64,000 bases of DNA from Streptomyces jumonjinensis (GTDB lineage Bacteria; Actinomycetota; Actinomycetes; Streptomycetales; Streptomycetaceae), in NCBI RefSeq assembly GCF_009600885.1, contig NZ_VCLA01000194.1:112920-176919 (forward strand), in the 5' to 3' direction. This document shows, piece after piece, positions 1 to 8,555 of the stretch. A program made the translations under genes and the position numbers. Each line of letters starts with the position of its first letter. Position 1 is the stretch's first letter. The notes beneath the pieces were generated by a model. The model had not been told where the DNA came from. It worked only from the letters and a program-made list of their open reading frames with translations, and searched no databases.

Positions 1-50
1 GTGAGGGCCCGCTCGATGATCTGGGTGGGCGACTGCCGTACGTCAGACAT
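1..50 (-). CDS. 5' end of the gene downstream of mshA (possible YbjN-domain protein), truncated by the window edge
   Basis: Sixteen codons are visible from an ATG at 50-48, reading MSDVRQSPTQIIERAL before the window ends. The start overlaps the last 8 bases of mshA on the same strand, so the two are probably translationally coupled. In Streptomyces the gene after mshA usually encodes a small YbjN-domain protein, a family with a fold related to type III secretion chaperones; the short amphipathic N-terminus here fits that but cannot prove it. Identity rests on position and remembered gene order. Confidence 0.55.
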   Translation of the reverse strand, partial: MSDVRQSPTQIIERAL

Positions 51-1392
51 GGACCGAGCGTACCCGGCGGCGGTGTTCGCACAGGGCTGCGGCGTACACG
101 TCCGCCGTGGCCGATGCGGCCCGGTCCCAGCCGAAGGACTCGGCGTGCCGGGCGGCCTTCTCGCCCATCCGGGCGGTGAGCGCCGGGTCGGCGATCAGCC
201 GGTGCAGGGCGCGCGCGTAGTCGGCCGGGTCGTGGCCGGCGACGAGGATTCCGGTGTCCCCGTCGCGTACGGCGACCGGGAGGCCGCCGACCTCGGCCGC
301 CACCACCGGGGTGCCCGCGGCCTGCGCCTCGATCGCGACCAGGCCGAACGATTCGCTGTACGAGGGCATCACCAGCGTGGACGCGGCGCGGAAGCAGTCG
401 GCGAGCGCCTCCTGGGCCACCGGCGGCTGGAAGTGGACGACATCCGCGATCCCGAGGCTCGCCGCGAGCTTCTGGAGGCCCTCGGGGCGGGCGAGACCGC
501 TGCCGCTGGGGCCGCCGACGACCGGAACATGGACCCGGGAGCGGAGCGAGGGGTGGTCCGTCAGCAGCCGGGCGACCGCGCGGAGCAGGATGTCGGGGGC
601 CTTCAGCGGCTGTATCCGGCCCGCGAAGAGCGGTACGAAGGCGTTCTGCGGGATCCCGAGGCGGGCACGCGCCGCGGCGCGGCCGTCCGCCGGGCGGAAG
701 CGGTCGAGATTGACCCCGGGGTGGACGACGGCGACCCTCGCGGGGTCGGCGTCATAGAAGCGGATGAGCTCATCCGCCTCTTCGGCGGTGTTGGCGATCA
801 GCCGGTCGGAGGCGTTGACGATCTGGGTCTCGCCGATGACCCGGGAGGCGGGTTCGGGGGTGTCGCCCGAGGCGAGGGAGGCGTTCTTGACCTTCGCCAT
901 GGTGTGCATGGCGTGGACGAGCGGCACGCCCCAGCGCTCGGCGGCGAGCCAGCCGACATGGCCGGAGAGCCAGTAGTGGGAGTGGACCAGGTCGTAGTGG
1001 CCGGGCCGCCTGCGGGCCCAGGCCCGCATCACCCCGTGGGTGAAGGCGCAGAGCTGGCCGGGGAGGTCTTCCTTGGCGAGGCCCTCGTAGGGGCCCGCGT
1101 CGATATGGCGTACGAGAACGCCGGGGGCGAGCTCCACGGAGGAGGGGAGTCCGCCCTCGGTGGCGCGGGTGAAGATCTCGACCTCGATGTTGATGGCGGC
1201 GAGCCGGGAGGCCAGCTCGACGATGTAGACGTTCATCCCGCCCGCGTCGCCGGTGCCCGGCTGGTGCAGCGGGGAGGTGTGGACGCTGAGCATGGCGATC
1301 CGGCGGGGCTTGCGCTGGCCGCCGGGGAACCGGATCCGGGGCGCGGCGAAGCCGCTGCCGAGGCGGGAGACGTACTGGCCGTACTGGCTCAC
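43..1392 (-). CDS. mshA: D-inositol-3-phosphate glycosyltransferase (mycothiol biosynthesis, step 1)
   Basis: GT4-family, GT-B fold enzyme that joins GlcNAc from UDP-GlcNAc to 1L-myo-inositol 1-phosphate, the first step of mycothiol synthesis. The N-terminal Rossmann half contains MLSVHTSPLHQPGTGDAGG and GMNVYIVELA; the C-terminal half contains the nucleotide-sugar signature SYSESFGLVAIEAQAAG with the EX7E glutamates. The frame is open to a GTG at 1425, but an AGGAGG lies 9 bases before a GTG at 1392, giving a protein that begins MSQYGQYVSRLG like known Streptomyces MshA (449 aa). The last mycothiol gene, mshD, is 37 kb away in this window. Confident. Confidence 0.93.
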   Translation of the reverse strand: MSQYGQYVSRLGSGFAAPRIRFPGGQRKPRRIAMLSVHTSPLHQPGTGDAGGMNVYIVELASRLAAINIEVEIFTRATEGGLPSSVELAPGVLVRHIDAGPYEGLAKEDLPGQLCAFTHGVMRAWARRRPGHYDLVHSHYWLSGHVGWLAAERWGVPLVHAMHTMAKVKNASLASGDTPEPASRVIGETQIVNASDRLIANTAEEADELIRFYDADPARVAVVHPGVNLDRFRPADGRAAARARLGIPQNAFVPLFAGRIQPLKAPDILLRAVARLLTDHPSLRSRVHVPVVGGPSGSGLARPEGLQKLAASLGIADVVHFQPPVAQEALADCFRAASTLVMPSYSESFGLVAIEAQAAGTPVVAAEVGGLPVAVRDGDTGILVAGHDPADYARALHRLIADPALTARMGEKAARHAESFGWDRAASATADVYAAALCEHRRRVRSVHV

Positions 1393-1781
1393 GTCGGCGT
1401 TCCTCCTCGTTCCGGCGATGCGCACGGCCGGGGTTCTGGGTGGGGCGAGTCGGGCAGGGCCTTCTCTCCACCGGCACTCAACAGCGGAGTCCGCGCTTCC
1501 ATTTCCCGCACTTCGTCAGTTTGCCAAATCATTACGGTCGGGGGGCGCTCAGGGGTGGGCCGGGGGCTTCGGGGTGCTTCGGGCTGGGCGGCGGTGTGCT
1601 GGGGTCCGGGGGCCGCTCCGGGGTGGTGCCGGGACTCATGATTTACGGCGCGTTTCCAGTCCCTGTTTGATGGCGGGCCTCCTTTGCGCCACAAAATCAC
1701 GTTTTACGTCCCGGCACCACCCCTGCGCGGCCCCCTCCCATGAGACCTCAACCCGCCCGCCGTCTATCCCGGCAGAACCAG

Positions 1782-1890
1782 CCCCTTGGGGGTCCCCCCG
1801 GACGAAGTCTGGGGGAGATTGAGGAGCGGGGAGCCAAATTCAGCCTCGCCGGCGTTTGAGGCGCGGGGGTTCGGGGGCTGGCCCCCGACA
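1782..1890. repeat. Dispersed Streptomyces intergenic repeat with stacked hairpins
   Basis: This lies in the 673-bp gap between mshA and the methyltransferase. It holds an imperfect hairpin (TCCCCCCGGAC at 1793-1803, GTCTGGGGGA at 1807-1816), a second one (GCCTC at 1843-1847, GAGGC at 1858-1862, around CGCCGGCGTTT) and a GGGGG-CTG-GCCCCC element at 1873-1886. I recognise these modules as a palindromic element found many times between genes in Streptomyces genomes. It can act as a transcript end or mRNA-stabilising structure. The rest of the gap shows no gene. Confidence 0.6.
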
Positions 1891-2065
1891 AGGGCCCGCG
1901 CAGGGCAGGGTGGCCCCCTCCCGCCGCCCTCGCGCCAAGGGGGGCGCGGCATCCGTCCCTGGCGGGGAGGTCCGGGGCGGGGGCAGTCCGGTGCAGGGCT
2001 TGAGCCGGGGCGGGGGCCGGGGTCGGTCGGCGGGGCAGGGGCCGGGAGCGCTTACGCTCGTTGGC

Positions 2066-2848
2066 ATGACCCGTCCCGTCGGCACTCCGACCCGCGGGAC
2101 GACCAACCCCAACCGGCTGCGCCGGATGGACCGCTGGATCGCCGCCGCACACGGCCAGGCGCTGCGCCGCAGCGACCGGCCGGTCGCCGTCGACCTCGGA
2201 TACGGCGCGGCCCCCTGGACCACCCTCGAACTGATGCGGCAGCTGCGCACCGCCGCCCCCCGCTGCGAGGTGGTCGGCATCGAGATCGACCCCGGGCGGG
2301 TCGCGGCGGCGAAGCCGTACGAGTGCGAGGGGCTGAGCTTCCGCCACGGCGGCTTCGAGCTTCCGGTGGCGGGCCCGCCGACGCTGATCCGCGCGGCGAA
2401 TGTGCTGCGGCAGTACGACGAGGGCGAGGTCGCCGCCGTCTGGGCGCGGCTGTGCGGACGCCTCGCGCCGGGCGGACTGCTGGTCGAGGGCACATGTGAC
2501 GAAGTCGGGCGGCGGCATGTGTGGGTCGCGCTGGGGCCCGAGGGCCCGCGCACGGTGACCTTCGCGACCCGGCTCGGCTCCCTGGACCGCCCCTCCGATC
2601 TGGCGGAACGGCTTCCGAAGGCGCTGATCCACCGCAATGTCCCGGGCGAGGCGGTGCACGCGTTTCTGCGGGACTTCGACCGCGCGTGGGCGGCGGCGGC
2701 GCCGTACGCCTCGCTCGGCGCGCGGCAGCGCTGGATCAAGGCGGTACGGGAGCTGGCGGCGGACTGGCCGCTCAAGGACGACCGGCGGAGATGGCGGCAG
2801 GGAGAGGTCACGGTCGACTGGGCGGCGCTCGCCCCCCGCTCCGGGTAG
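2066..2848 (+). CDS. Class I SAM-dependent methyltransferase, substrate unknown
   Basis: 260-aa protein with a Rossmann methyltransferase core. VDLGYGAAPWTTLELM (about residues 41-56) is motif I, the SAM loop; VVGIEIDPGRV is the acidic end of beta-2; LRPGGLLVEGTCDE-like sequence (LAPGGLLVEGTCDE) is motif III. The substrate cannot be read from sequence. The open frame extends upstream into the repeat, but I take the ATG at 2066 because a -10-like TACGCT (2053-2058) lies 7 bases before it, predicting a leaderless mRNA. It points away from mshA; no functional link to mycothiol is evident. Confidence 0.8.
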   Translation: MTRPVGTPTRGTTNPNRLRRMDRWIAAAHGQALRRSDRPVAVDLGYGAAPWTTLELMRQLRTAAPRCEVVGIEIDPGRVAAAKPYECEGLSFRHGGFELPVAGPPTLIRAANVLRQYDEGEVAAVWARLCGRLAPGGLLVEGTCDEVGRRHVWVALGPEGPRTVTFATRLGSLDRPSDLAERLPKALIHRNVPGEAVHAFLRDFDRAWAAAAPYASLGARQRWIKAVRELAADWPLKDDRRRWRQGEVTVDWAALAPRSG

Positions 2849-2995
2849 CGTGCCCGGTTTCCACCCGTCCGGGTGAAGAGGGCGTGCATCGGGAACGCCC
2901 GGGGCGCTCTGTTCGTAATTGCACGTGGGGAGGATCCGCCGGCGGACCCTGTCGCTTTGGAGCGTGCCGTGGCACCATCTCGTCAGCGCCCATAA

Positions 2996-3019
2996 GTTAC
3001 TGACGGTAAATCAGCTAAC
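2996..3019. promoter_or_regulatory. Imperfect inverted repeat ahead of the NlpC/P60 gene
   Basis: GTTACTGA at 2996-3003 and TCAGCTAAC at 3011-3019 are near inverted repeats separated by 7 bases, ending just before the ribosome-binding site GGAGGGGG of the gene starting at 3035. The same stretch also contains TTAC-N5-GTAA. It could be an operator or a small 5'-UTR hairpin; no family assignment is possible. Confidence 0.3.
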
Positions 3020-3034
3020 GATGGAGGGGGAGTC

Positions 3035-4174
3035 GTGAACCGACGCCGCTGTGCCACCGCCGCGATCACCCTGGTCTGCGCCCTGACCGTGCTGGCGTCC
3101 CCCGGCACCGCCTTCGCGAGCCCCCTCGCCCCCGCGGCCCCGGCCGAGGCGCCGCTGCTGCCCCGGACCCCGGCCGCGCCCGAGCCGCCGGACGGCGCCG
3201 CGGAGAAGTCGCTCGACGAGGTGCGGCTGCGGATAGAGGACCTCTACCACCAGGCCGTCTCCGCGACGGACGCGTACAACCTCGCCAAAGAGCGGGCGGA
3301 GCGGCAGTCGAGCGAGATCGTCAAGCTGGCGCAGGAGATAGCCGATGGCCAGGAGCGCATCGAAGACCTCAAGGACCTCGCCGGGGCGACGGCCCGCGCC
3401 CAGTACCAGGGCGGCGGACTGCCGCCGGGGGCCCAGCTGGCGCTCACCGACGACCCCCGGCTCTTCCTCGACGGGATCGACAGGGTCCAGCAGGGCATGA
3501 AGGCCACCAAGGATCTGCTGGACGAGCTGGAGCAGACCCAGTCCGAGCTGGAGTCCTACACCAGTGACGCGAGCGCCCAGTGGCGCAAGCTGGAGGCGAG
3601 CCGCGTCAAGCAGGCCAAGGCCAAGAAGGAGATCAAAGCCAAGATCGCAGCCGCGGAGAAGATAGAGAACCGGCTGGAGAAGGAGGAGCGGGACCGGATC
3701 CGGGAGCTGGAGCGCGAGGCGGCGGCAGAGGCGCAGGCCGAGTGGCTGAAGAGCGGCGCGCTGGGCGACACGGCCGGGAAGGCGGACGCGGAGACGGGCG
3801 CTGGGACGGGCGGAGAGGCCACCGGCCGGGGCGCGGAGGCGGTGGAGTTCGCGACGGCGCAGCTGGGCAAGCCGTATCAGTGGGGTGCCGAGGGCCCCGG
3901 CTCCTACGACTGTTCGGGACTGACCTCCCAGGCATGGGCGGCGGCCGGGCGCACCATACCGCGCACCTCGCAGGAGCAGTGGCGGCAGCTGCCCCGGGTG
4001 CCGGTGGACGACCTGCGACCCGGCGATCTGATCGTCTACCACGCGGACGCGAGCCATGTCGGGATGTACATAGGCGACGGGACGATCGTGCACGCGCCGC
4101 GGCCGGGCCGGAATGTGACCACGGCGGGCGCGGGCTCCATGAAGATCCTCGGCGTCGTCCGCCCGGGCGGCTGA
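3035..4174 (+). CDS. Secreted NlpC/P60 peptidoglycan endopeptidase with coiled-coil N-terminal region (RipA-like)
   Basis: 379 aa, GTG start after GGAGGGGG. An N-terminal signal peptide ends near AFAS (residues 1-30). Residues about 55-240 are heptad-rich, alternating charged coiled coil, followed by a Gly/Thr-rich linker and a C-terminal NlpC/P60 domain from about residue 268. The catalytic Cys is Cys293 in YDCSGL, the His is His341 in SHVGMYIG, and IVHAPRPG follows. The family cleaves the D-Glu to diamino acid bond of peptidoglycan stem peptides. The coiled-coil plus NlpC layout is that of hydrolases acting in septation or hyphal wall remodelling, held inactive until the helices move; that role is inferred. 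Confidence 0.88.
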   Translation: MNRRRCATAAITLVCALTVLASPGTAFASPLAPAAPAEAPLLPRTPAAPEPPDGAAEKSLDEVRLRIEDLYHQAVSATDAYNLAKERAERQSSEIVKLAQEIADGQERIEDLKDLAGATARAQYQGGGLPPGAQLALTDDPRLFLDGIDRVQQGMKATKDLLDELEQTQSELESYTSDASAQWRKLEASRVKQAKAKKEIKAKIAAAEKIENRLEKEERDRIRELEREAAAEAQAEWLKSGALGDTAGKADAETGAGTGGEATGRGAEAVEFATAQLGKPYQWGAEGPGSYDCSGLTSQAWAAAGRTIPRTSQEQWRQLPRVPVDDLRPGDLIVYHADASHVGMYIGDGTIVHAPRPGRNVTTAGAGSMKILGVVRPGG

Positions 4175-4394
4175 CCGGTCGCCTGCTGTAGCCGCATGGC
4201 GACCCGGGGTCGCCGGAGGCGTGATGTTCGTCATGAGTCGAGCGCCAAGTGCCCCCCGATGCCCGTCATATGGGCTCTTCACCCTCCCCCGCTCATTCCA
4301 CCGGGGCGGAGGCTGCCGCTAGGGTCCCCGACTGGCGGGGGTGTAGACCGTCGTCCCCGCCGCATACCCGGGGGGAGGGAAGGAACCCGGACCC

Positions 4395-5633
4395 ATGCCC
4401 GTACCCGCACCCGTACCGCGACAGCGCAGCGCGCCGGTCGCGGAGAGCGCCACACGAAGCGCCGCCGGCGGTGACCTCACCCTGCTGGTGATCGAGGACG
4501 ACCCCACAGGCGCCTTCTCCCTCCCCGAGCTGCCCGGCGGCACGGGCGGCTCCCGGGTCCGCATCCGCAGCGCGCGCAATCTCACCGAGGCCGAGCGGCT
4601 GCTCACCGACGACGTCCACTGCGTTCTGGTCGATCTCGCGCTCCCCGGCGGCGCGGACGGCGACGAGCTGGCCCCGCTGAGACAGGTGCTGCGGCTCGCG
4701 CCCCGGCACGCGGTACTGGCGCTGACCTCCTCGGGCGACGCGGAGCGCGCGGCCGACGCGGTGCGGATGGGCGCGCAGGACCATCTCTTCCGCGATGAAC
4801 TGGACGAGCGGCTGCTGAGCCGCACCGTCCGGTACGCGGTGGAGCGCAAGCGCGCCGACACCGCCCAGCGGAAGCTGGCCGAGTCCCGGCTGCGCGCCCA
4901 GGAGAACGCCCGGCTGGAGCGCGGGCTGCTGCCCACCCCCCTGCTCCAGGGCTCGGATCTGCGATTCGCCGCGCACTACCGGCCCGGCCGCTCCCGCGCG
5001 CTGCTCGGCGGCGACTTCTATGACACGGTCCGCACCCCGGACGGCACGGTCCACGCCATGATCGGCGATGTCTGCGGCCATGGCCCGGACGAGGCCGCGC
5101 TCGGCGTCGAGCTGCGGATAGCGTGGCGGGCGCTGACCCTCGCGGGGCTGAGCGGGGACGAGCTGCTCTCGACGCTTCAGCAGGTGCTGGAGCATGAGCG
5201 GGAGAGCGAGGAGATCTTCGCGACGCTGTGCGCGGTCGACATCGCGCCGGACGGTCTGCGGGCGGGGCTGTCGCTGGCGGGCCATCCGGCCCCGCTGCTC
5301 ACCAGCGGCCCGGGGAGCGCGCGGCTGCTTCCCTACGAGGGCGGAGGGCCGGCCCTGGGGCTGCTGCCGCGGGCCCGCTGGCCGCGACGGCAGGTGGAGC
5401 TGGGCCCGGCCTGGAGTCTGATGCTCTACACGGACGGGCTGATCGAGGGGCGCTCGGGCCCGGATGCGCGGGAGCGTCTGGGCGACGGCGGAATGCTGGA
5501 CGTGGTCAATGAACAGCTGACGGCGGGCCTGGCGGGGGAGGCGCTGCTGGAGTCGGCGGTGACCCGGGTGCGCGAGCTCAACGGCGGGGAGCTGACCGAC
5601 GATGTGGCGGTGCTCCTGCTGAGCAGGGGCTGA
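4395..5633 (+). CDS. Response-regulator receiver fused to a PP2C/SpoIIE-type serine phosphatase
   Basis: 412 aa. Residues about 29-155 form a CheY-like receiver: LLVIEDD, CVLVDLALPG with the predicted phosphoacceptor Asp, and LALTSSG. The usual conserved Lys region reads DHLFRDEL, so the classical KPF is missing and switching may differ. After a helical linker (ERKRADTAQRKLAESR) comes a SpoIIE/RsbU phosphatase with metal-binding GGDFYD, IGDVCGHG and the end motif LTDDVAVLLL. Such proteins dephosphorylate anti-anti-sigma factors in partner-switching cascades. No sigma or anti-sigma gene is adjacent, so the partner must lie elsewhere. An upstream GGAAGGAA serves as the ribosome-binding site. 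Confidence 0.88.
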   Translation: MPVPAPVPRQRSAPVAESATRSAAGGDLTLLVIEDDPTGAFSLPELPGGTGGSRVRIRSARNLTEAERLLTDDVHCVLVDLALPGGADGDELAPLRQVLRLAPRHAVLALTSSGDAERAADAVRMGAQDHLFRDELDERLLSRTVRYAVERKRADTAQRKLAESRLRAQENARLERGLLPTPLLQGSDLRFAAHYRPGRSRALLGGDFYDTVRTPDGTVHAMIGDVCGHGPDEAALGVELRIAWRALTLAGLSGDELLSTLQQVLEHERESEEIFATLCAVDIAPDGLRAGLSLAGHPAPLLTSGPGSARLLPYEGGGPALGLLPRARWPRRQVELGPAWSLMLYTDGLIEGRSGPDARERLGDGGMLDVVNEQLTAGLAGEALLESAVTRVRELNGGELTDDVAVLLLSRG

Positions 5634-5645
5634 CGGCGTCGGCGG

Positions 5646-5996
5646 TTACCGGCCGCCGTTGTACGGGCCGTAGGGGCCGTCGCTGCTGGATCCGCCGCGC
5701 CGGCCACGGCCGCCGCCGGACACCTGCGCCAGCGCGGGCCGTACATCGACGAAGAAGACGATGGTGGCGATCAGTCCGGCGATGGACAGGAAGAGCATGG
5801 AGACGAACAGGTTCACCGCGACCGTGACACCGAGGATGACCAGCCAGAAAGCCTTCGTCTGCTTGTCGGCGGCGCGGTAGGCGTCCTCCCGCGCGAACGC
5901 GGCCATGATCAGCGCGGTCACCGAAGAGACCAGGAAGAACAGGTTCAGTACGAGCCAGAGGGTGAATTCGAAATTCGCGCGCAACATCGTGAGCAC
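5646..5996 (-). CDS. DUF2516 membrane protein
   Basis: 116-aa protein with hydrophobic segments at about residues 9-32 and 48-83, then a Gly/Arg/Ser-rich cytosolic tail ending GPYGPYNGGR. It fits the actinobacterial DUF2516 family, whose function is unknown. The start may be the GTG at 5996 (VLTML...) or the ATG three codons later at 5987. It converges with the phosphatase gene, 12 bases stop to stop, and lies downstream of the heparin-binding-like protein and XRE regulator on the same strand. Confidence 0.78.
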   Translation of the reverse strand: MLTMLRANFEFTLWLVLNLFFLVSSVTALIMAAFAREDAYRAADKQTKAFWLVILGVTVAVNLFVSMLFLSIAGLIATIVFFVDVRPALAQVSGGGRGRRGGSSSDGPYGPYNGGR

Positions 5997-6097
5997 CGCC
6001 TACGCCTAGTGGGTGATGGGAGCACCTCGCCGCCACGGTACCCGGAGAATGGACCGGGCACGCTGGAAGCTGCCCGGTCCATTGTCGCTCCGCGCCC

Positions 6098-6757
6098 TCA
6101 CTCGACGGGCGGGGTGTCCTTCTTCGCGGCCGGCTTGCGGGCGGTGGTCTTGCGCGCGACGGGCTTGCGGGCGGCGGGCTTCTCGCCGGTTCCGGTGGAC
6201 GCGGGCTCCGCCTCGCTCCTCGGCTCGGCGATCCGGGCCTGCCGGGTCCGCGCGGCGGGCTCCGACCTCACCGTCGTGGGCCTGGCCTGCTCCGCCTTCT
6301 TCGGCTCGGGCTCGACGGCGACGGCGATCTCGGTGATCTCCTCGGCCGCCTCGCCGCGCCAGGAACGCACGGTCTGCTCACCGTGCTCGGCGACCTTGTC
6401 GTAGGTCTCCCGGGCCTTGACGGCGTACTCGGCGGCGACGCCCACCCCGCGCAGGGCCAGGTCCTGAGCGGTCTCGCCGATCTTCTTGAAGTCGGCGTCG
6501 AACCCGCCGAGCACCTCGGTGACCTTGGCCTGCACGGTGGCCTGGGCCTCCTTGGCCTGGCTGGTCACCTTGGACTGCACGGCCTTGGGGTCGGCGTTGC
6601 GCACGGCCTCGATCCGTCCGGGCGCTTCCGCGGCGAGCTGTTCGAGCAGCGCGGGCACCTTCAGGGCCTGCTGGACGGCGAGGTCCGCCGTGCCGGCGGC
6701 GAAGTAGAGGGGGGTCGGGTCGGTGAACGTCTTACGGAGGTCATCGGTGATGGCCAT
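6098..6757 (-). CDS. Heparin-binding hemagglutinin-like coiled-coil protein with lysine/alanine-rich tail
   Basis: 219 aa. The N-terminal 110 residues are predicted helical (VQQALKVPALLEQLAAEAP, followed by Q/A/K heptads) and match mycobacterial HBHA in layout; the C-terminus is a basic PAKKA-type tail (ARKPVARKTTARKPAAKK) as in HBHA and in histone-like proteins. The start at 6757 has an AGGAGGA ribosome-binding site. No signal peptide or membrane segment is seen. HBHA in mycobacteria is surface-exposed and also binds lipid bodies; in a soil Streptomyces an adhesin or intracellular polyanion-binding role are both possible. It follows the XRE regulator by 25 bp, so probably shares its transcript. 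Confidence 0.72.
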   Translation of the reverse strand: MAITDDLRKTFTDPTPLYFAAGTADLAVQQALKVPALLEQLAAEAPGRIEAVRNADPKAVQSKVTSQAKEAQATVQAKVTEVLGGFDADFKKIGETAQDLALRGVGVAAEYAVKARETYDKVAEHGEQTVRSWRGEAAEEITEIAVAVEPEPKKAEQARPTTVRSEPAARTRQARIAEPRSEAEPASTGTGEKPAARKPVARKTTARKPAAKKDTPPVE

Positions 6758-6782
6758 GACTGTCGTCCTCCTGGAACGCATC

Positions 6783-7277
6783 TCAGGGTGAGGGTTGGCC
6801 GGCATCACTGCCGCCGGCCGTGCGGGGGCCGTCAACAGCGGTGTCCGATTCCGGCTCCGGGCCGGAGTCCGCGTCCGGCTCCTGGTCCGGTCGCTGGGGC
6901 GCGCTCGGGTCGTCCGTCCCCGGTGCGCTCTCGAATCCGTTCTCCTTGCGGAAGGACTCGTAGATCTGGAGCAGCACGGCCTTCTGCCGCTCGTTTATGG
7001 AGGGGTCGGCGATGATGACCGCCCGCGTCTCCAGTTCGTCCCGGTCCCGCTCGTCGAGGATCCCGGCCCGCACGTACAGCGTCTCGGCGGAGATCCGCAG
7101 CGCCTTGGCGACCTGCTGAAGGACCTCCGCGCTCGGCTTGCGCAGCCCGCGCTCGATCTGGCTCAGATACGGATTGGACACCCCGGCGGCGTCGGCGAGC
7201 TGCCGAAGCGAGAGCTGGGCGTTGCGCCGCTGCTCGCGGAGGTACTCACCGAGATTGCCGACGTTGAGTGATGCCAT
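6783..7277 (-). CDS. XRE-family helix-turn-helix regulator
   Basis: 164 aa. Residues about 8-62 are a clear lambda-repressor-like HTH: LGEYLREQRRNAQLSLRQLA then DAAGVSNPYLSQIERGLRKP. The middle region (ETLYVRAGILDE, ERQKAVLLQIYESFRKE) is helical, and the last 50 residues are an acidic Pro/Asp/Glu tail, probably disordered. The ATG at 7277 lies 30 bases from a perfect palindrome at 7307-7326 that is likely its own operator. It precedes the HBHA-like gene in the same direction, which is the obvious regulated target along with itself. Confidence 0.85.
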   Translation of the reverse strand: MASLNVGNLGEYLREQRRNAQLSLRQLADAAGVSNPYLSQIERGLRKPSAEVLQQVAKALRISAETLYVRAGILDERDRDELETRAVIIADPSINERQKAVLLQIYESFRKENGFESAPGTDDPSAPQRPDQEPDADSGPEPESDTAVDGPRTAGGSDAGQPSP

Positions 7278-7306
7278 GCCCCGATGGTGCCCCGCCCCGC
7301 TAACTA

Positions 7307-7326
7307 TTGCAAGCAAGTGCTTGCAA
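7307..7326 (-). promoter_or_regulatory. Perfect 9-bp inverted repeat, predicted operator of the XRE regulator
   Basis: Arms TTGCAAGCA and TGCTTGCAA match perfectly with a 2-bp AG spacer, in the only promoter-sized gap upstream of the XRE gene. TAGTTA on the minus strand at 7301-7306 could be the -10, placing the palindrome over the -35 to -10 interval, as expected of a repressor site. The adjoining 10-mer TGCAACAGTG (7322-7331) recurs at 36883-36892 in a second operator-like palindrome. Confidence 0.6.
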
Positions 7327-7492
7327 CAGTGTCACACGCCACGCTGAGCCGTGACGCGTCAGTCGGACCCTGGTCACGCATGCCGGAACCGGGCGATGTC
7401 CGCGCCCGTGCCGACACGGTTCCGGCGGACCTGCACACCTCTGGGAACCGGGCTGATGCACCCCGCCCGCACCCCTGCGTACCCTCTTCCCC

Positions 7493-8449
7493 GTGCCAGC
7501 CTCACCCCTGCATCACGTCGCCGTCCTCGTGCTCGAAGGTGCGAAGCCTCTCGATGTCGGTATTCCCGCGCAGGTGTTCACGACCCGCGCGAGCATGCCG
7601 TACGAGGTGCGGGTGTGCGGCGCGGCGACCGGTCCCGTGACCGGCGGCGACGGCCTGTCGTACCACGTCGCCCACGACCTCGACGCACTTGCGTGGGCCG
7701 ACATCGTCTTCGTCCCCGGCTACCGGTTCCCGGACCGCGACGACCCGCCGCAGGCCGTCGTCGACGCGCTGATCGCCGCCCATGACCGGGGCGCGCGGCT
7801 CGCCGCCATCTCGACGGGCGCCTTCGCGCTCGCCGCCACGGGCCTGCTCGACGGCAAGCGCGCCACGACGCACTGGCACTACACGCGAGCACTCGCGGCG
7901 AAGCGTCCGCTCGTCCAGGTCGACAAGAACGTTCTGTTCGTCGACGAGGGCAGCGTGCTGACGTCGGCCGGCGCCGCCTCGGGCATCGACCTGTGCCTGC
8001 ACATTCTGCGCGGCGATCTCGGGGTGGCCGCGTCGAACCACGCGGCCCGGCGCCTGGTCGCGGCCCCCTACCGCAGCGGCGGTCAGGCGCAGTATGTGCC
8101 GTACAGCGTGCCCGAGCCGCTCGGCGAGCGGTTCGCCGCCACCCGCGAGTGGGCGCTGCACCGGCTCGGCGAGCCCCTCACCCTTGACGTGCTCGCCCGG
8201 CATGCGGCGGTGTCGCCGCGTACGTTCTCGCGGCGCTTCGTCGAGGACACCGGGTACACGCCGATGCAGTGGGTCATGCGCGCTCGCATCGACGTGGCCC
8301 GTGAGCTGCTGGAGCGTTCGCAGCGGGGCATCGAGCAGATCGCCGCCGACGCCGGTCTCGGCACCGGCGCGAATCTGCGGCTGCACTTCCAGCGCATCCT
8401 CGGCACCACACCGAGCGAGTACCGGCGCACCTTCACCCAGGGCGAGTAG
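7493..8449 (+). CDS. GlxA-type AraC-family regulator with DJ-1/PfpI-like domain
   Basis: 318 aa, GTG start with TACCCT (7480-7485) 7 bases upstream, so probably leaderless. Residues 6-170 are a DJ-1/PfpI amidotransferase-like fold (HHVAVLVLEGAKPLDVGIPA). The position usually held by the nucleophile-elbow Cys (ICTGAF in most GlxA proteins) is Ser107 here: AAISTGAFAL. Residues about 215-315 carry two AraC HTH motifs (LTLDVLARHAAVSPRTFSRR and GIEQIAADAGLGTGANLRLH). Such regulators activate or repress adjacent metabolic genes; the next gene, 106 bp downstream, is an extra glyceraldehyde-3-phosphate dehydrogenase and is the likely target. Confidence 0.88.
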   Translation: MPASPLHHVAVLVLEGAKPLDVGIPAQVFTTRASMPYEVRVCGAATGPVTGGDGLSYHVAHDLDALAWADIVFVPGYRFPDRDDPPQAVVDALIAAHDRGARLAAISTGAFALAATGLLDGKRATTHWHYTRALAAKRPLVQVDKNVLFVDEGSVLTSAGAASGIDLCLHILRGDLGVAASNHAARRLVAAPYRSGGQAQYVPYSVPEPLGERFAATREWALHRLGEPLTLDVLARHAAVSPRTFSRRFVEDTGYTPMQWVMRARIDVARELLERSQRGIEQIAADAGLGTGANLRLHFQRILGTTPSEYRRTFTQGE

Positions 8450-8555
8450 CCCACTGCCACGTGGCGTGATCCTTTCGGACCGTGGCGATCACGCCGCTGT
8501 CACCGGCGGATGCCGCACGAGAGCCTGATGGCGAACCGAACAAGGGACACCACTC

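Noticed and set aside
2800..3034. Possible c-di-AMP (ydaO) riboswitch upstream of the NlpC/P60 gene
   Set aside because: Streptomyces wall hydrolases often carry one, but I cannot find the conserved core or pseudoknot sequences in the gap; only an imperfect inverted repeat is visible.
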